From assembly GCF_036245475.1 (NCBI RefSeq), contig NZ_BTPM01000002.1, positions 1,302,001 to 1,366,000 on the forward strand: DNA of 64,000 nt, in the 5' to 3' direction. Below, piece after piece: positions 18,219 through 27,020 of this stretch. How positions within the stretch are numbered: the stretch's first letter is position 1; every line of letters starts with the position of its first letter. This DNA comes from Vibrio sp. 10N. Lineage in GTDB: Bacteria > Pseudomonadota > Gammaproteobacteria > Enterobacterales > Vibrionaceae. The notes beneath the pieces were generated by a model. That model was given only the letters and a program-made list of their open reading frames with translations, did not search any database and was not told where the DNA came from. Position numbers and translations under genes: made by a program.

Positions 18219-21200
18219 ATCACCAGTGTCCAGAAACCACAGCTAAAGTCTCCCACATAGGAGGGCCCGTTGCGGCTGGCTCGTCCAGCATCACCATCAA
18301 TGGTATGCCTGCCGCCCGCAAAGGTGACAAACTGATTTGCGTTGGTCCTCCAGACACAATTAAAGAAGGCTCTTCTTCCGTATTTATCGATGGCAAACCC
18401 GCAGCGCGCATGGGAGACGGAACGGCACATGGCGGACAGATTGTTGCAGGCAGCGCAAATGTATTCATCGGCAATGCCGGCAAATCACCTGCCGCCTCAT
18501 CAAGCTCTGGCAATAAAACAAAGACGTCTGAATCTAAGCAAAGTGAGTCTAAGTCCGAGTCGTCATCAAACTTTCCATCTCAAAGCAGTTCACCCCAAAG
18601 CGATTCATCAAAAAACAGTAACCGAGGTTCTAAGACCGAAAATAGCGCATCTAAATCCAATCATGCACTGGAGCAAACGAACACTGCAGCAAGCCCCCAG
18701 AACGAACCAGAAGAAGTCGCTCTGCCTATTTCAATTATCCCGATTCGTTATGCTTACGACACCGAGTTTCTCTCCAATCCACCACCTGCGCCATACGCAC
18801 AAGATAAGCTTAATCGAGTGTTGCCCAAAATTACCCGTCAACTCCGAGATGGCTGGGTCTATGTGTTTGACGAAACTACCAAAGAACTCAAAGAACACCA
18901 GATAAATGGCGCAGTCATCAGTAACGGTGGCATTCACTATCCTGAAGGAACGACACTAAGTCTCGCGTTTTCCCTGTTTCAATGGACACCGAGAATTAAA
19001 AGCACGCTCAGTGAACAGGCGCATCTTCGAGCTCGGTTTATGCGTCGGATCCGCTGTCAGCAAGCCCCTCAAAAGCATACCAGCAACGAAGAAGGTTTAG
19101 ATTCACTCGCGGATAATCATGTAGAACATCAATTCGCTCACAGCTCGTCGTCCGCATCGGGACAATCTGACCACCCACTGAATCATGTAAAACCCGCCTT
19201 CGACTCAGCACAGTGGTTAGCCAATGCAACAACCCCAGACAAGTTAGTCGTTGCCCTAGATGACCCTTATTCCGACCTTCAAGACCTGACCTACCCCATT
19301 CTCAACGATATCAGCAATTATCTCGCTATCACCGAAGGGGATGAACAAACTCAACATAAGTTACATATGGCGGAGGTTGTACGCAACATTGCCCATGTAC
19401 AGCTCGAGGAGAAGCAGTTTCCTAGTACAGTATCACTAGACAACTATATTGATTTTGAGCAAGACCTCAACGACTACTTTGGCGCGAAATACGCAGAAGA
19501 GCTATTGGCGAAAACTAGACCAAACGTCAGTCCATATAAGATGCAAATGACCACAAAAGCACGTGAAAAACTATCGACGAAATGGAACTATACCCCTGAT
19601 GATCGTCTTTTTTCTAAATGGCAAGCCAAACAATCGCTCGCCAGCAGTGTGGACTGGGCCCGGCTCAATCAGTTCTCTCGCGGCTATTACCAGCAATTTG
19701 AAAAGGTTGACGCTCAACTCGCTCTCCATATCGACTTACTCTGCGCACTCATCCGTGAACTCGATATCGACCCAATCTCTATGGGTATAGATAATCAAAC
19801 CCGTCAAGGTATGTCACATTACCTTGAGTTGACGGATTTGGTGGTATCATCTTTGACCGCCGCCGCTCAACACAGAGAAAAATACCAACAACCGATACAA
19901 CGTATTCTTAACGAAAAAAATCTACTTTCTTTAGCGCCATATGGCGGTAGCCAACATTTAGCAGCCGCCGTCAAACAGCACTTTGAATATGATCCAATTT
20001 TTGTTGGTTTCTCTCAAGTTTCAGATATTCTCAACATAGCCAATAACTTTACAAGCTGGATTGAAATACCCGAGGTTCGCGAGCTAGAACTGATCAACAA
20101 ACTCAATCAGTCTACTCAAATGGTTTTCGAGGCACTTAAGGCATCGGTTACCAGTTCAATTTCGGATGCCTTTGAACGTCTACTACTTGCAATCTTCCCT
20201 ATTACAACATCCAAAGGCTCATCACCCAAGCGACTCATTCTAATGTCTCTATGGGGCGCTACCGTCAACCAATTTACCTTAAAAATCAATCGTGAATACC
20301 CGCGACTAATGCAAGACGCACGCGCTCAGATCCGTGACAACATCGAACGTAATAAGGCCCTTTTTGATCAAAAAGTAATGCGGCGTGGGCAGTGGGAGAA
20401 GTTCTGGAGAGAGCAATTAAAGCGAGAACAAAAGTTCGTTAACTCGTTGAAAAATAGCGAGTTCGTCACTATAGTTAACAACGATCGCGCGACTCAGTTT
20501 CGAAACAGAGTGATGGAACAGGCCAAACAAATTTTTTCCTCTACTTACAAAAAAACTAAAGCGAACATCAGTCACAACTATAACTCAGTTGGAGGGTTGA
20601 ATGCTGCCATCGTCGGCTTAAACCTACTTAACCTTACCCTGAATCTAGACCAGTTAAACACGCTACCAAATGGCAGCCAAGCCCACAAAAAAGCGATGCA
20701 AGACACTGGAGTGAGCGCTTTATGGACATTATCGGCAATTGGCGCGGTGACCGAGGCTGCAGCTAAGTATTCATTGAGTCGTAGCTCAAAAGGCATGCTT
20801 CAAGAGAGTCTAAGAGATATTACTCAGAGCTACAAAAACTCCGCATCTAAATTAAGCATCAAAATGCTCACGAGAGGATTAGCCGTCGGCTCGGTAGCCG
20901 GTGCACTTGCTGGAGCGATTGATGCTTATCGGGATACAATACGAATCTCCGATGGTGATGTTCCTACCTTGACAAAAGCACTTTTTTTTACAAGGGGAAC
21001 AGCATTTGGCGCGCAGTCATTGGCTTTTGGTACCTATTTTGTGCGAGCATTTATCTTAAATATCAGCTATTCGACGCTCGTTACCTCGTTAATTGCATCG
21101 ACTATGTTTTGGGCCCCCATAGTAATACTAGTAGCTAGCTTTGCGCTCATCATGCTCGAGAAGAGCCCACTGCAAAAGTGGTTACTCCATAGCAGTTGGG

Positions 21201-21637
21201 GAACCAACCCAAAGAACTGGGGCCCGAAACAAGAGCTGTATAACTACTACAAACTGCTATTGCAACCTAAGGTAGAACTTGTTCAAGTTCACTACACATA
21301 TGCTCCCGACTATCCCACTTATCCAAATCGCGCCCCCATACGCCCAGAGTACAGCATTGTTAAGATACTGATTCCAGACGATTCGCCTCCCATGGCTCTG
21401 AGCTTAAAAAGCGGTGGTCAAATTGCTCTAGGGGAGTACATACGGCAAAAACAACATCGTTACTATCAGTTTCGCGTCTACAGTTCATCGCATAGAGCCA
21501 TCATGCAGCTGTGTTATGAACACGACCAGAACCTGAGCTACTTAATCACACTAAGTGATCACGAACATATTACAGTAGCACACAATGAACACCCACCTAA
21601 GCATGATAATGCCCTGATCATAGTAGGTGAATCATAA
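18188..21637 (+). CDS. PAAR-domain T6SS effector, VasX/BTH_I2691-like, probable pore former
   Basis: Residues 1-97 form a PAAR spike-tip domain (MGKPAARIGD, INGMPAARKGD, IDGKPAARMGD repeats), which caps the VgrG spike of the type VI secretion system. A Ser/Lys-rich linker (about 98-175) follows. A VasX N-terminal-like region comes next (about 180-240: IIPIRYAYD, LRDGWVYVFD), then a long helical middle. Hydrophobic segments lie at about 801-820, 838-856, 893-910 and 930-991, as in membrane-depolarising VasX-type toxins. No adaptor or chaperone gene precedes it, consistent with direct loading by its own PAAR. The stop overlaps the start of the first immunity gene (TAATG). The class is well supported; pore formation is inferred. 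Confidence 0.9.
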   Translation: MGKPAARIGDHHQCPETTAKVSHIGGPVAAGSSSITINGMPAARKGDKLICVGPPDTIKEGSSSVFIDGKPAARMGDGTAHGGQIVAGSANVFIGNAGKSPAASSSSGNKTKTSESKQSESKSESSSNFPSQSSSPQSDSSKNSNRGSKTENSASKSNHALEQTNTAASPQNEPEEVALPISIIPIRYAYDTEFLSNPPPAPYAQDKLNRVLPKITRQLRDGWVYVFDETTKELKEHQINGAVISNGGIHYPEGTTLSLAFSLFQWTPRIKSTLSEQAHLRARFMRRIRCQQAPQKHTSNEEGLDSLADNHVEHQFAHSSSSASGQSDHPLNHVKPAFDSAQWLANATTPDKLVVALDDPYSDLQDLTYPILNDISNYLAITEGDEQTQHKLHMAEVVRNIAHVQLEEKQFPSTVSLDNYIDFEQDLNDYFGAKYAEELLAKTRPNVSPYKMQMTTKAREKLSTKWNYTPDDRLFSKWQAKQSLASSVDWARLNQFSRGYYQQFEKVDAQLALHIDLLCALIRELDIDPISMGIDNQTRQGMSHYLELTDLVVSSLTAAAQHREKYQQPIQRILNEKNLLSLAPYGGSQHLAAAVKQHFEYDPIFVGFSQVSDILNIANNFTSWIEIPEVRELELINKLNQSTQMVFEALKASVTSSISDAFERLLLAIFPITTSKGSSPKRLILMSLWGATVNQFTLKINREYPRLMQDARAQIRDNIERNKALFDQKVMRRGQWEKFWREQLKREQKFVNSLKNSEFVTIVNNDRATQFRNRVMEQAKQIFSSTYKKTKANISHNYNSVGGLNAAIVGLNLLNLTLNLDQLNTLPNGSQAHKKAMQDTGVSALWTLSAIGAVTEAAAKYSLSRSSKGMLQESLRDITQSYKNSASKLSIKMLTRGLAVGSVAGALAGAIDAYRDTIRISDGDVPTLTKALFFTRGTAFGAQSLAFGTYFVRAFILNISYSTLVTSLIASTMFWAPIVILVASFALIMLEKSPLQKWLLHSSWGTNPKNWGPKQELYNYYKLLLQPKVELVQVHYTYAPDYPTYPNRAPIRPEYSIVKILIPDDSPPMALSLKSGGQIALGEYIRQKQHRYYQFRVYSSSHRAIMQLCYEHDQNLSYLITLSDHEHITVAHNEHPPKHDNALIIVGES

Positions 21638-22440
21638 TGTCATCTTTCCAGCAAGCCGCCTGCTACGACTTGACCGTTGACGAGAAAACAAATCGCCTAG
21701 CCAAAGCACCTGCCTTCTATAGCTGGACCGTTACCCCTAATAGACCTAGGTGGACTTGGGGGACGGAGGCGGTCTATTTATTAGTATATACAATCGCAAG
21801 CCTTTACTTTTTGCAGTCTTTTATAATCAAGGATGACATGTTCCTTTTGTTTGCAGCTTTGTTCCTGTTTCTGTTTGGGATCGCTTTTTCTATGTACTTT
21901 CATCACACCGTCCACAAACCATCTACCTATCATTATGAACTTACACACTATGGCGTACGAATGGCCATTAGATGCAATGTCAATGAAGCCTTTTATTCCG
22001 CGATACGAATATCGGGCTGGATTGGCTGCGTCGTATGTATTGTAGCCTTTCTGGTGATTGGGCCACTCGCCTTTGCTGGCGCCGCCGCTGGCGCATTAAT
22101 GGCTCCGAAATTTACCCAAGTACGCAAAGTCACTCGTCATGACGCGTTTTTGATAGACAACAACATTAACTTTAAATACCTACGCCGAGATTGGAGTATT
22201 TCCACCCACCCATACTCCCCTGAGGGGTTAGACTGGCATACCTATATAGAACACCGAAGTCGACATGAGTTCTACATTCAACCAAGAAAGCTCTATCAGC
22301 TTATCACGCATCTAAAAATGGCAACCAACGTTGTCGAATCCCGAGAGGTTTACACCCAAGAAGACCTCAGACGGATCTTCTGTTGGGACGACTTCCAAAA
22401 ATCAGAAAGCAATGACCATGAACATAAAACGACTCAATAG
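21637..22440 (+). CDS. Membrane immunity protein, copy 1 (subfamily A)
   Basis: 267 aa, starting at the overlapping TAATG of the effector, so translation is probably coupled. The N-terminal part carries FYSWTVTPNR, then two hydrophobic segments (about 45-95), a further hydrophobic Gly/Ala segment (IGPLAFAGAAAGALMAPKFTQ at about 140-162), and a soluble tail with FYIQPRKLYQLIT. The position directly after a VasX-like toxin and the inner-membrane character suggest a TsiV2-like immunity role. A tract of about 280 bp in the middle is nearly identical to copy 2. I know of no specific name for this family. Confidence 0.8.
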   Translation: MSSFQQAACYDLTVDEKTNRLAKAPAFYSWTVTPNRPRWTWGTEAVYLLVYTIASLYFLQSFIIKDDMFLLFAALFLFLFGIAFSMYFHHTVHKPSTYHYELTHYGVRMAIRCNVNEAFYSAIRISGWIGCVVCIVAFLVIGPLAFAGAAAGALMAPKFTQVRKVTRHDAFLIDNNINFKYLRRDWSISTHPYSPEGLDWHTYIEHRSRHEFYIQPRKLYQLITHLKMATNVVESREVYTQEDLRRIFCWDDFQKSESNDHEHKTTQ

Positions 22441-23212
22441 CCCTGTCACTTCAAGTTACACAGCTAACGCTGGGGTCATTCGCACTCAACAACCTAGTCA
22501 CTTTTTAACCGTTGATGAAAAGACGCAGCGCCTTATTAAAGCACCAGCTATCTATTTCTGGACAGTTACGCCACCCAGATATAAGTGGTTATGGGTGACA
22601 GAAGCTGTCATTTCGTTGATATGCACCACCGTTAGCTTAATCATTGTATTAAGCCAGATAATGGAAGCTAAAGAGGTACATTGGTACGGTGCTGGTGTGT
22701 TTTTCTTTGGCGGTAACGCCCTAGCTCTGTATTTCCGTTATGCAGTTCACAAACCATCCACCTATCACTATGAACTTACACACTATGGCGTACGAATGAC
22801 CATTAAATGCAATGTCAATGAAGCCTTTTATTCCGCGATACGAATATCGGGCTGGATTGGCTGCGTCGTATGTATTGCAGCCTTTCTGGTAATTGGACCG
22901 CTCGCCTTTGCTGGCGCCGCTGCTGGCGCATTAATGGCTCCGAAATTTACCAAAGTACGCAAAGTCACTCGTCATGACGCGTTTTTGATAGACAGCAACA
23001 TTAACTTTAAATATCTACGCCGAGATTGGAATATTTCTACCAATCCACGTTGTGATGACGGCTCTGATTTTAACGCATACCTCGCTCACCGCAGCCGGTA
23101 TGAATTCTATATTCAACCCCGAAAACTATATCAACTCATCACCTACATAAAATTGGCAACCAATGTTGTTGAATTTAGAGAGGTATATACCCTTGATGAC
23201 CTCAGAGAGTAA
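22412..23212 (+). CDS. Membrane immunity protein, copy 2 (subfamily A)
   Basis: Paralogue of copy 1 (266 aa from ATG 22412; a longer frame begins at 22331 inside the previous gene but is not supported by alignment). Same layout: IYFWTVTPPR, two hydrophobic segments, IGPLAFAGAAAGALMAPKFTK, FYIQPRKLYQLIT. It overlaps the end of copy 1 by 29 bp. The middle matches copy 1 at roughly 95% of bases, while both ends differ strongly, pointing to gene conversion or domain-restricted constraint. Probable immunity paralogue. Confidence 0.78.
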   Translation: MTMNIKRLNSPVTSSYTANAGVIRTQQPSHFLTVDEKTQRLIKAPAIYFWTVTPPRYKWLWVTEAVISLICTTVSLIIVLSQIMEAKEVHWYGAGVFFFGGNALALYFRYAVHKPSTYHYELTHYGVRMTIKCNVNEAFYSAIRISGWIGCVVCIAAFLVIGPLAFAGAAAGALMAPKFTKVRKVTRHDAFLIDSNINFKYLRRDWNISTNPRCDDGSDFNAYLAHRSRYEFYIQPRKLYQLITYIKLATNVVEFREVYTLDDLRE

Positions 23213-23366
23213 TAGATTTGAATGTTTCGTCATAATTTACGTTCGGAATTTTCTCAAAGAGAAAAAGGTAAGACTTCTTCTTGATTAGAATATCTTCAGT
23301 GCTAATTTCAAATAGCCCAGAAATTGACAGTTAAGATACAATATATTTATCTCGAGAGATAGAGTA

Positions 23367-24176
23367 ATGACTTTAAACGCAAATGATGATTCCGACCTAG
23401 CAACTGCAACTGCAACTGCAACTGAAACTGAAACTGAAACTGAAACTGAAACTGAAACTGAAACTATAGATAGTAAACTGATGGCGCTTGAAGAAGCCAA
23501 ACCGATTTTCTCCTGGACAGTAACTCCTGTCCGCGCAACCTACGATTACATCTTTGTCGGATTTTTCGTTTGTGTTGCAGTTTTTGTAGGCCTGTACATG
23601 TTTATTAATAACGCATCAATATGGATAGTGCTGTTTATCACTCTATCTTGCTCACTCATACCTATATCTTCTCTATTTACTATGTTCCAACCTTGCACCT
23701 ATCGTTTTGAACTGACTGAATACGGCATTCGAATAGCAAAGACAGACAACGCACCAGAGTTCTTCTACTCCGCCACCCGCAAAGCCGCTTGGATAGGGTG
23801 TATAGCATGTGTCATCGCCTTTTTCGCGATTGGCCCATTGGCTTTTGCTGGTGGCGCAGCATTTGCTCTAATGGCTCCGAAATTCACTCAGTTTCGCAGA
23901 TGTACTATTCGAAAGAATTTCTTTCTCCATAGCGCTGTATCATTGAGGTACTATCGTGAAGCTTGGCGTCTATCCATCAGACCCCATTATCCAACAGAAA
24001 CCCGATACTCCGTTTACTACAATCATGCTTCCCCTTTCGATTTTTACATTGAGCCACGCAAACTCTACTTACTAGTAACAGCATTAAAGAGTGTTACCTC
24101 GGTTAAGGAGGTGGTTGGTGTCTCTCAAAATTGCGAACTTTTTCCTATCCATAACTTCGTCGATGAACACGAGTAA
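23367..24176 (+). CDS. Membrane immunity protein, copy 3 (subfamily B) with TA/TE repeat
   Basis: 269 aa. Residues 12-33 are an (AT)4(ET)7 dipeptide repeat encoded by a hexanucleotide tract. Then FSWTVTPVRATYDYI, two hydrophobic segments (about 55-100), and the core AAWIGCIACVIAFFAIGPLAF with GGAAFALMAPKFTQF. Subfamily B differs from A by the tail FYIEPRKLYLLVTALKSVTSV and the ending NCELFP. The gene begins 154 bp after copy 2, a gap without a clear feature. Probable immunity paralogue, closest to copy 5. Confidence 0.78.
   Translation: MTLNANDDSDLATATATATETETETETETETETIDSKLMALEEAKPIFSWTVTPVRATYDYIFVGFFVCVAVFVGLYMFINNASIWIVLFITLSCSLIPISSLFTMFQPCTYRFELTEYGIRIAKTDNAPEFFYSATRKAAWIGCIACVIAFFAIGPLAFAGGAAFALMAPKFTQFRRCTIRKNFFLHSAVSLRYYREAWRLSIRPHYPTETRYSVYYNHASPFDFYIEPRKLYLLVTALKSVTSVKEVVGVSQNCELFPIHNFVDEHE
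23400..23465 (+). repeat. In-frame hexanucleotide microsatellite
   Basis: Four GCAACT units followed by seven GAAACT units, in frame with copy 3, encode alternating Ala-Thr then Glu-Thr. Gain or loss of units would change N-terminal length without a frameshift. Confidence 0.95.
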
Positions 24177-24277
24177 TAATAAACACTATGAATCACTCTA
24201 TTATTCATGTACGACCTTTAAATGAACTTAATTAAATAAACTAGAGATAGTACACAAGAATAAGCACTAAGAAGAAT

Positions 24278-24590
24278 AAAAAGTACTAGTCCCTAAGAGG
24301 CACTTCGTACTTTATAAAACCTAACGTATATTACTACCTACACTGTGCTAACATCGTTCGATATTTAAGCTATTTTACAGTTCGAAATGGGAAAAACCAG
24401 CCGGGCGAATTGGTGATAATCATCAGTAGCGGAGGCATCCAATACTCGGAAAGAACCACACTGAGTTTGGCATTCTCCCTGTTTCAATGGACACCACGGT
24501 TAAAATACATGCTTAATGAACAGGCGTACCTTCGAGCTCGGCTTATACGTCAACTCCACTGTCAATAACACACCAGCGATAATTAGCAGG
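24278..24590 (+). pseudogene. Decayed second copy of the PAAR effector gene (effector ghost)
   Basis: 24278-24410 matches the effector upstream region and its first codons (ATG 24387, MGKTSRANW then stop, after a one-base insertion). The match then jumps to the segment equivalent to 18911-19060 (ATCAGTAGCGG..., CCCTGTTTCAATGGACACC, CTTCGAGCTCGG). About 700 bp are missing, joined at a short CATCA(C)CAG homology. After about 24567 only a trace remains before the next immunity gene. It cannot make the effector. It shows that an effector-immunity module was duplicated and its toxin later lost. Confidence 0.88.
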
Positions 24591-24603
24591 AGCAACCGAT
24601 GCA

Positions 24604-25380
24604 ATGGAATTAAGTCAAAATTATATTGATAACCGTTTCACAAAGTTAAAGACAGCGAAAGCGATATACCGCTGGAAAGTTACGCCCCCAAGATTGACTG
24701 TAGCAGTACTCTTCGAAGCTATCTTATTGCTAATATTTTTTATACTAAGCCTGATCATGGCTTTCTCAGGAGATGAATTGAGACTAATTCCCGCTTTTCT
24801 ATTTTTCGTTTTTGGCATCTCATTAACCCTACTCTTCCGTTATGCAGAAAATCAACCAAGAACCTACGAATTTGAACTAACTGAGTTTGGTATACGTTTT
24901 TCGATTCACGATAACGCACCTGAATTCATTTATAGATCTACTCGATACGCTGCATGGTTCGGATGTTTTCTGTGTATTGTCGCTTTTCTTACCATTGGAC
25001 CTTTAGCTTTTGTTGGAGGAGCGGCATTTGCCTTAGCGGCGCCAAAATTTACTCAGTTTAAAAAACCCGTTCATCACCATTTATTCTTAGTTCACCGTTA
25101 TATTGACTTTCGTTACTACCGGAAGCAATGGCGTGTTTCTACACAGCCTAACTATCCAATGGAACAAGACTGGAATATGATATCAGCTCACCGCTCTCTT
25201 CAAGACCTTTATATTGAGCCGAGGAAGCTGTATCAGTTAATAACATACTTAAAGTTCAACTCTAATCTTATCACTTCGGCAGAGTCATATAGCTTCGAGG
25301 AGGTTAGAAATTTCCTTTCTTATGAGGAATTTGAAAAATTGAGTGCCAAGCAGAAAAATGAAGGGCACCATTATTCCTAG
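24604..25380 (+). CDS. Membrane immunity protein, copy 4 (subfamily A)
   Basis: 258 aa, immediately downstream of the effector ghost, the same relative position that copy 1 holds after the live effector. Layout: IYRWKVTPPR, two hydrophobic segments, AAWFGCFLCIVAFLTIGPLAF, GGAAFALAAPKFTQF, and tail LYIEPRKLYQLITYLKFNSN. AGGAG lies about 11 bases upstream of ATG 24604; an ATG at 24599 is out of frame. Diverged from copies 1 and 2, so it may protect against a different toxin variant. Confidence 0.78.
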   Translation: MELSQNYIDNRFTKLKTAKAIYRWKVTPPRLTVAVLFEAILLLIFFILSLIMAFSGDELRLIPAFLFFVFGISLTLLFRYAENQPRTYEFELTEFGIRFSIHDNAPEFIYRSTRYAAWFGCFLCIVAFLTIGPLAFVGGAAFALAAPKFTQFKKPVHHHLFLVHRYIDFRYYRKQWRVSTQPNYPMEQDWNMISAHRSLQDLYIEPRKLYQLITYLKFNSNLITSAESYSFEEVRNFLSYEEFEKLSAKQKNEGHHYS

Positions 25381-25429
25381 CGAAGAAACCCTCTGCTCAA
25401 ATACAAGACGCCACATTAGCGAGAATATA

Positions 25430-26170
25430 ATGTACAACAAAATTCTAGGGAATAACATTACCAAGCAAGAAGCATTAAACGAAGCAAATTCAATACTCAC
25501 ATGGGTGGTAATTCCAGAGCGAGTAACAAGCGATTATATTTTAGTTGGTTTTTTTCTATGTATTCCCGCCTTTGCTGCCGTGTATATGTTTTTGAATGAT
25601 GCCCCAACTGTATTACTACTATTTATTACAGTTGGACTTATACTCGTTTGTATCTTTCCTCACTTTACGATGCTAAAACCTCAAATATATCGTTTTGAGC
25701 TTACGAAACTCGGTGTCAGAATAGGTATCACGGACAACGCACACGAAATATTTTACTCAGCAACCCGTAAAGCCGCTTGGGTTGGGTGTGTTGCATGCGT
25801 CATTGCCTTTTTTGCTATTGGCCCATTGGCTTTCGCCGGTGGTGCCGCATTTGCTTTAATGGCTCCGAAATTCACTCAGTTTCGTAGACGTACTATTCGA
25901 AAAGATTTCTTTCTCCATCGCACTGTATCATTGAGATACCATCGTGAAGCGTGGCGTCTATCCATCAGACCCCATTATCCAACAGAAACCCGATACTCCG
26001 TTTACTACAACCATGCCTCCCCAGTCGAGTTTTACATTGAGCCACGCAAACTCTACTTACTTGTAACAGCATTAAAGAGTGTTACCTCCGTTAGAGAGGT
26101 CGTTGATGTCTCTCAAAATTGCGAACTTTTCCCAATCTATGATCTCGTCGAAGGGCATGAACAATTATAA
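25430..26170 (+). CDS. Membrane immunity protein, copy 5 (subfamily B)
   Basis: 246 aa from ATG 25430 (MYNKILGNN), chosen because copy 7 also begins with MY and a similar leader. A longer frame from 25343 would overlap copy 4 by 38 bp. Core AAWVGCVACVIAFFAIGPLAF, then GGAAFALMAPKFTQFRRRTIRKDFF, and tail FYIEPRKLYLLVTALKSVTSV. The second half is very close to copy 3 at DNA level. Probable immunity paralogue. Confidence 0.76.
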   Translation: MYNKILGNNITKQEALNEANSILTWVVIPERVTSDYILVGFFLCIPAFAAVYMFLNDAPTVLLLFITVGLILVCIFPHFTMLKPQIYRFELTKLGVRIGITDNAHEIFYSATRKAAWVGCVACVIAFFAIGPLAFAGGAAFALMAPKFTQFRRRTIRKDFFLHRTVSLRYHREAWRLSIRPHYPTETRYSVYYNHASPVEFYIEPRKLYLLVTALKSVTSVREVVDVSQNCELFPIYDLVEGHEQL

Positions 26171-26209
26171 AAATAGAAATCACATCATTATAAAATAAAG
26201 GGCTTTCCA

Positions 26210-27010
26210 GTGAACCTAGTAAAATGCGAAGAACCAAATATAAAACTAGCAAAGCAAGAACAAGCAGCAGCTAAAGTAAAAGACTCACTAGTAATATATT
26301 GTTGGACAACAACTCCTCCAAGAAGAAAACTGGAACTAATTGGAGAGTTTATTTTTTTAGTAGTCTTTATTATCATTGGGATAATCATTGCTTTCAAAGA
26401 CCATGAGTACGCTATTCTCTATGGTATGGCATTCACTAGCTGGGGAACACTCCTAGTATACTTTTTACACCACATCATCAATCAACCCAAGACATATAAT
26501 TTTAGCCTCAGCAGTCATGGCATATATGCCTCTGTACATGAAAATATACCAGATAGAATATACTCCATAACTAGATCACTGGCTCGACTTGGCATTTTAA
26601 TCTGTATTATAGCTCTATTTTCAATTGGTCCCATGGCATTTTTAGGGGGAGCTGCATTTTCCTTGCTGGCTCCAAAATATAGTAAACTTCACAAAACCAG
26701 AAGACATTTCTATTTCCCAATACATAGGTATATAGACTTTCTCTTTTATCGACAGGAGTGGCGAATTTCTATCCACACCAATTACCCTGCAGAGAAAGAC
26801 TGGGAAATACATTATGCTTACCGCTGCCCTCAAGAGTTATTTATCGAACCCAGAAAGCTTTACCAACTTATCACTTATCTAAAAACCAACTTTAATATTA
26901 TAACCGCCAAGGAGGTTCACAGCTTCAAAGATGTCACCTCGTTTATTAGCCGAAGTGAGATCGATGATTTAAATAAAGGCTTATCCAATCAATTCAAACC
27001 CAATCATTAG
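26210..27010 (+). CDS. Membrane immunity protein, copy 6 (subfamily A)
   Basis: 266 aa with a GTG start at 26210 (AAGGG about eight bases upstream). The most diverged A member: IYCWTTTPPRRKLEL, two hydrophobic segments, ARLGILICIIALFSIGPMAF, GGAAFSLLAPKYSK, tail LFIEPRKLYQLITYLKTNFN. Notably AT-rich compared with neighbouring chromosome genes, in line with horizontal origin. Probable immunity paralogue. Confidence 0.75.
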   Translation: MNLVKCEEPNIKLAKQEQAAAKVKDSLVIYCWTTTPPRRKLELIGEFIFLVVFIIIGIIIAFKDHEYAILYGMAFTSWGTLLVYFLHHIINQPKTYNFSLSSHGIYASVHENIPDRIYSITRSLARLGILICIIALFSIGPMAFLGGAAFSLLAPKYSKLHKTRRHFYFPIHRYIDFLFYRQEWRISIHTNYPAEKDWEIHYAYRCPQELFIEPRKLYQLITYLKTNFNIITAKEVHSFKDVTSFISRSEIDDLNKGLSNQFKPNH

Positions 27011-27020
27011 AGAGCAAGCA

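Noticed and set aside
23285..23500. Minus-strand frame with a VSVSVSV/AVAVAV run
   Set aside because: It is the reverse reading of the hexanucleotide microsatellite in immunity copy 3.
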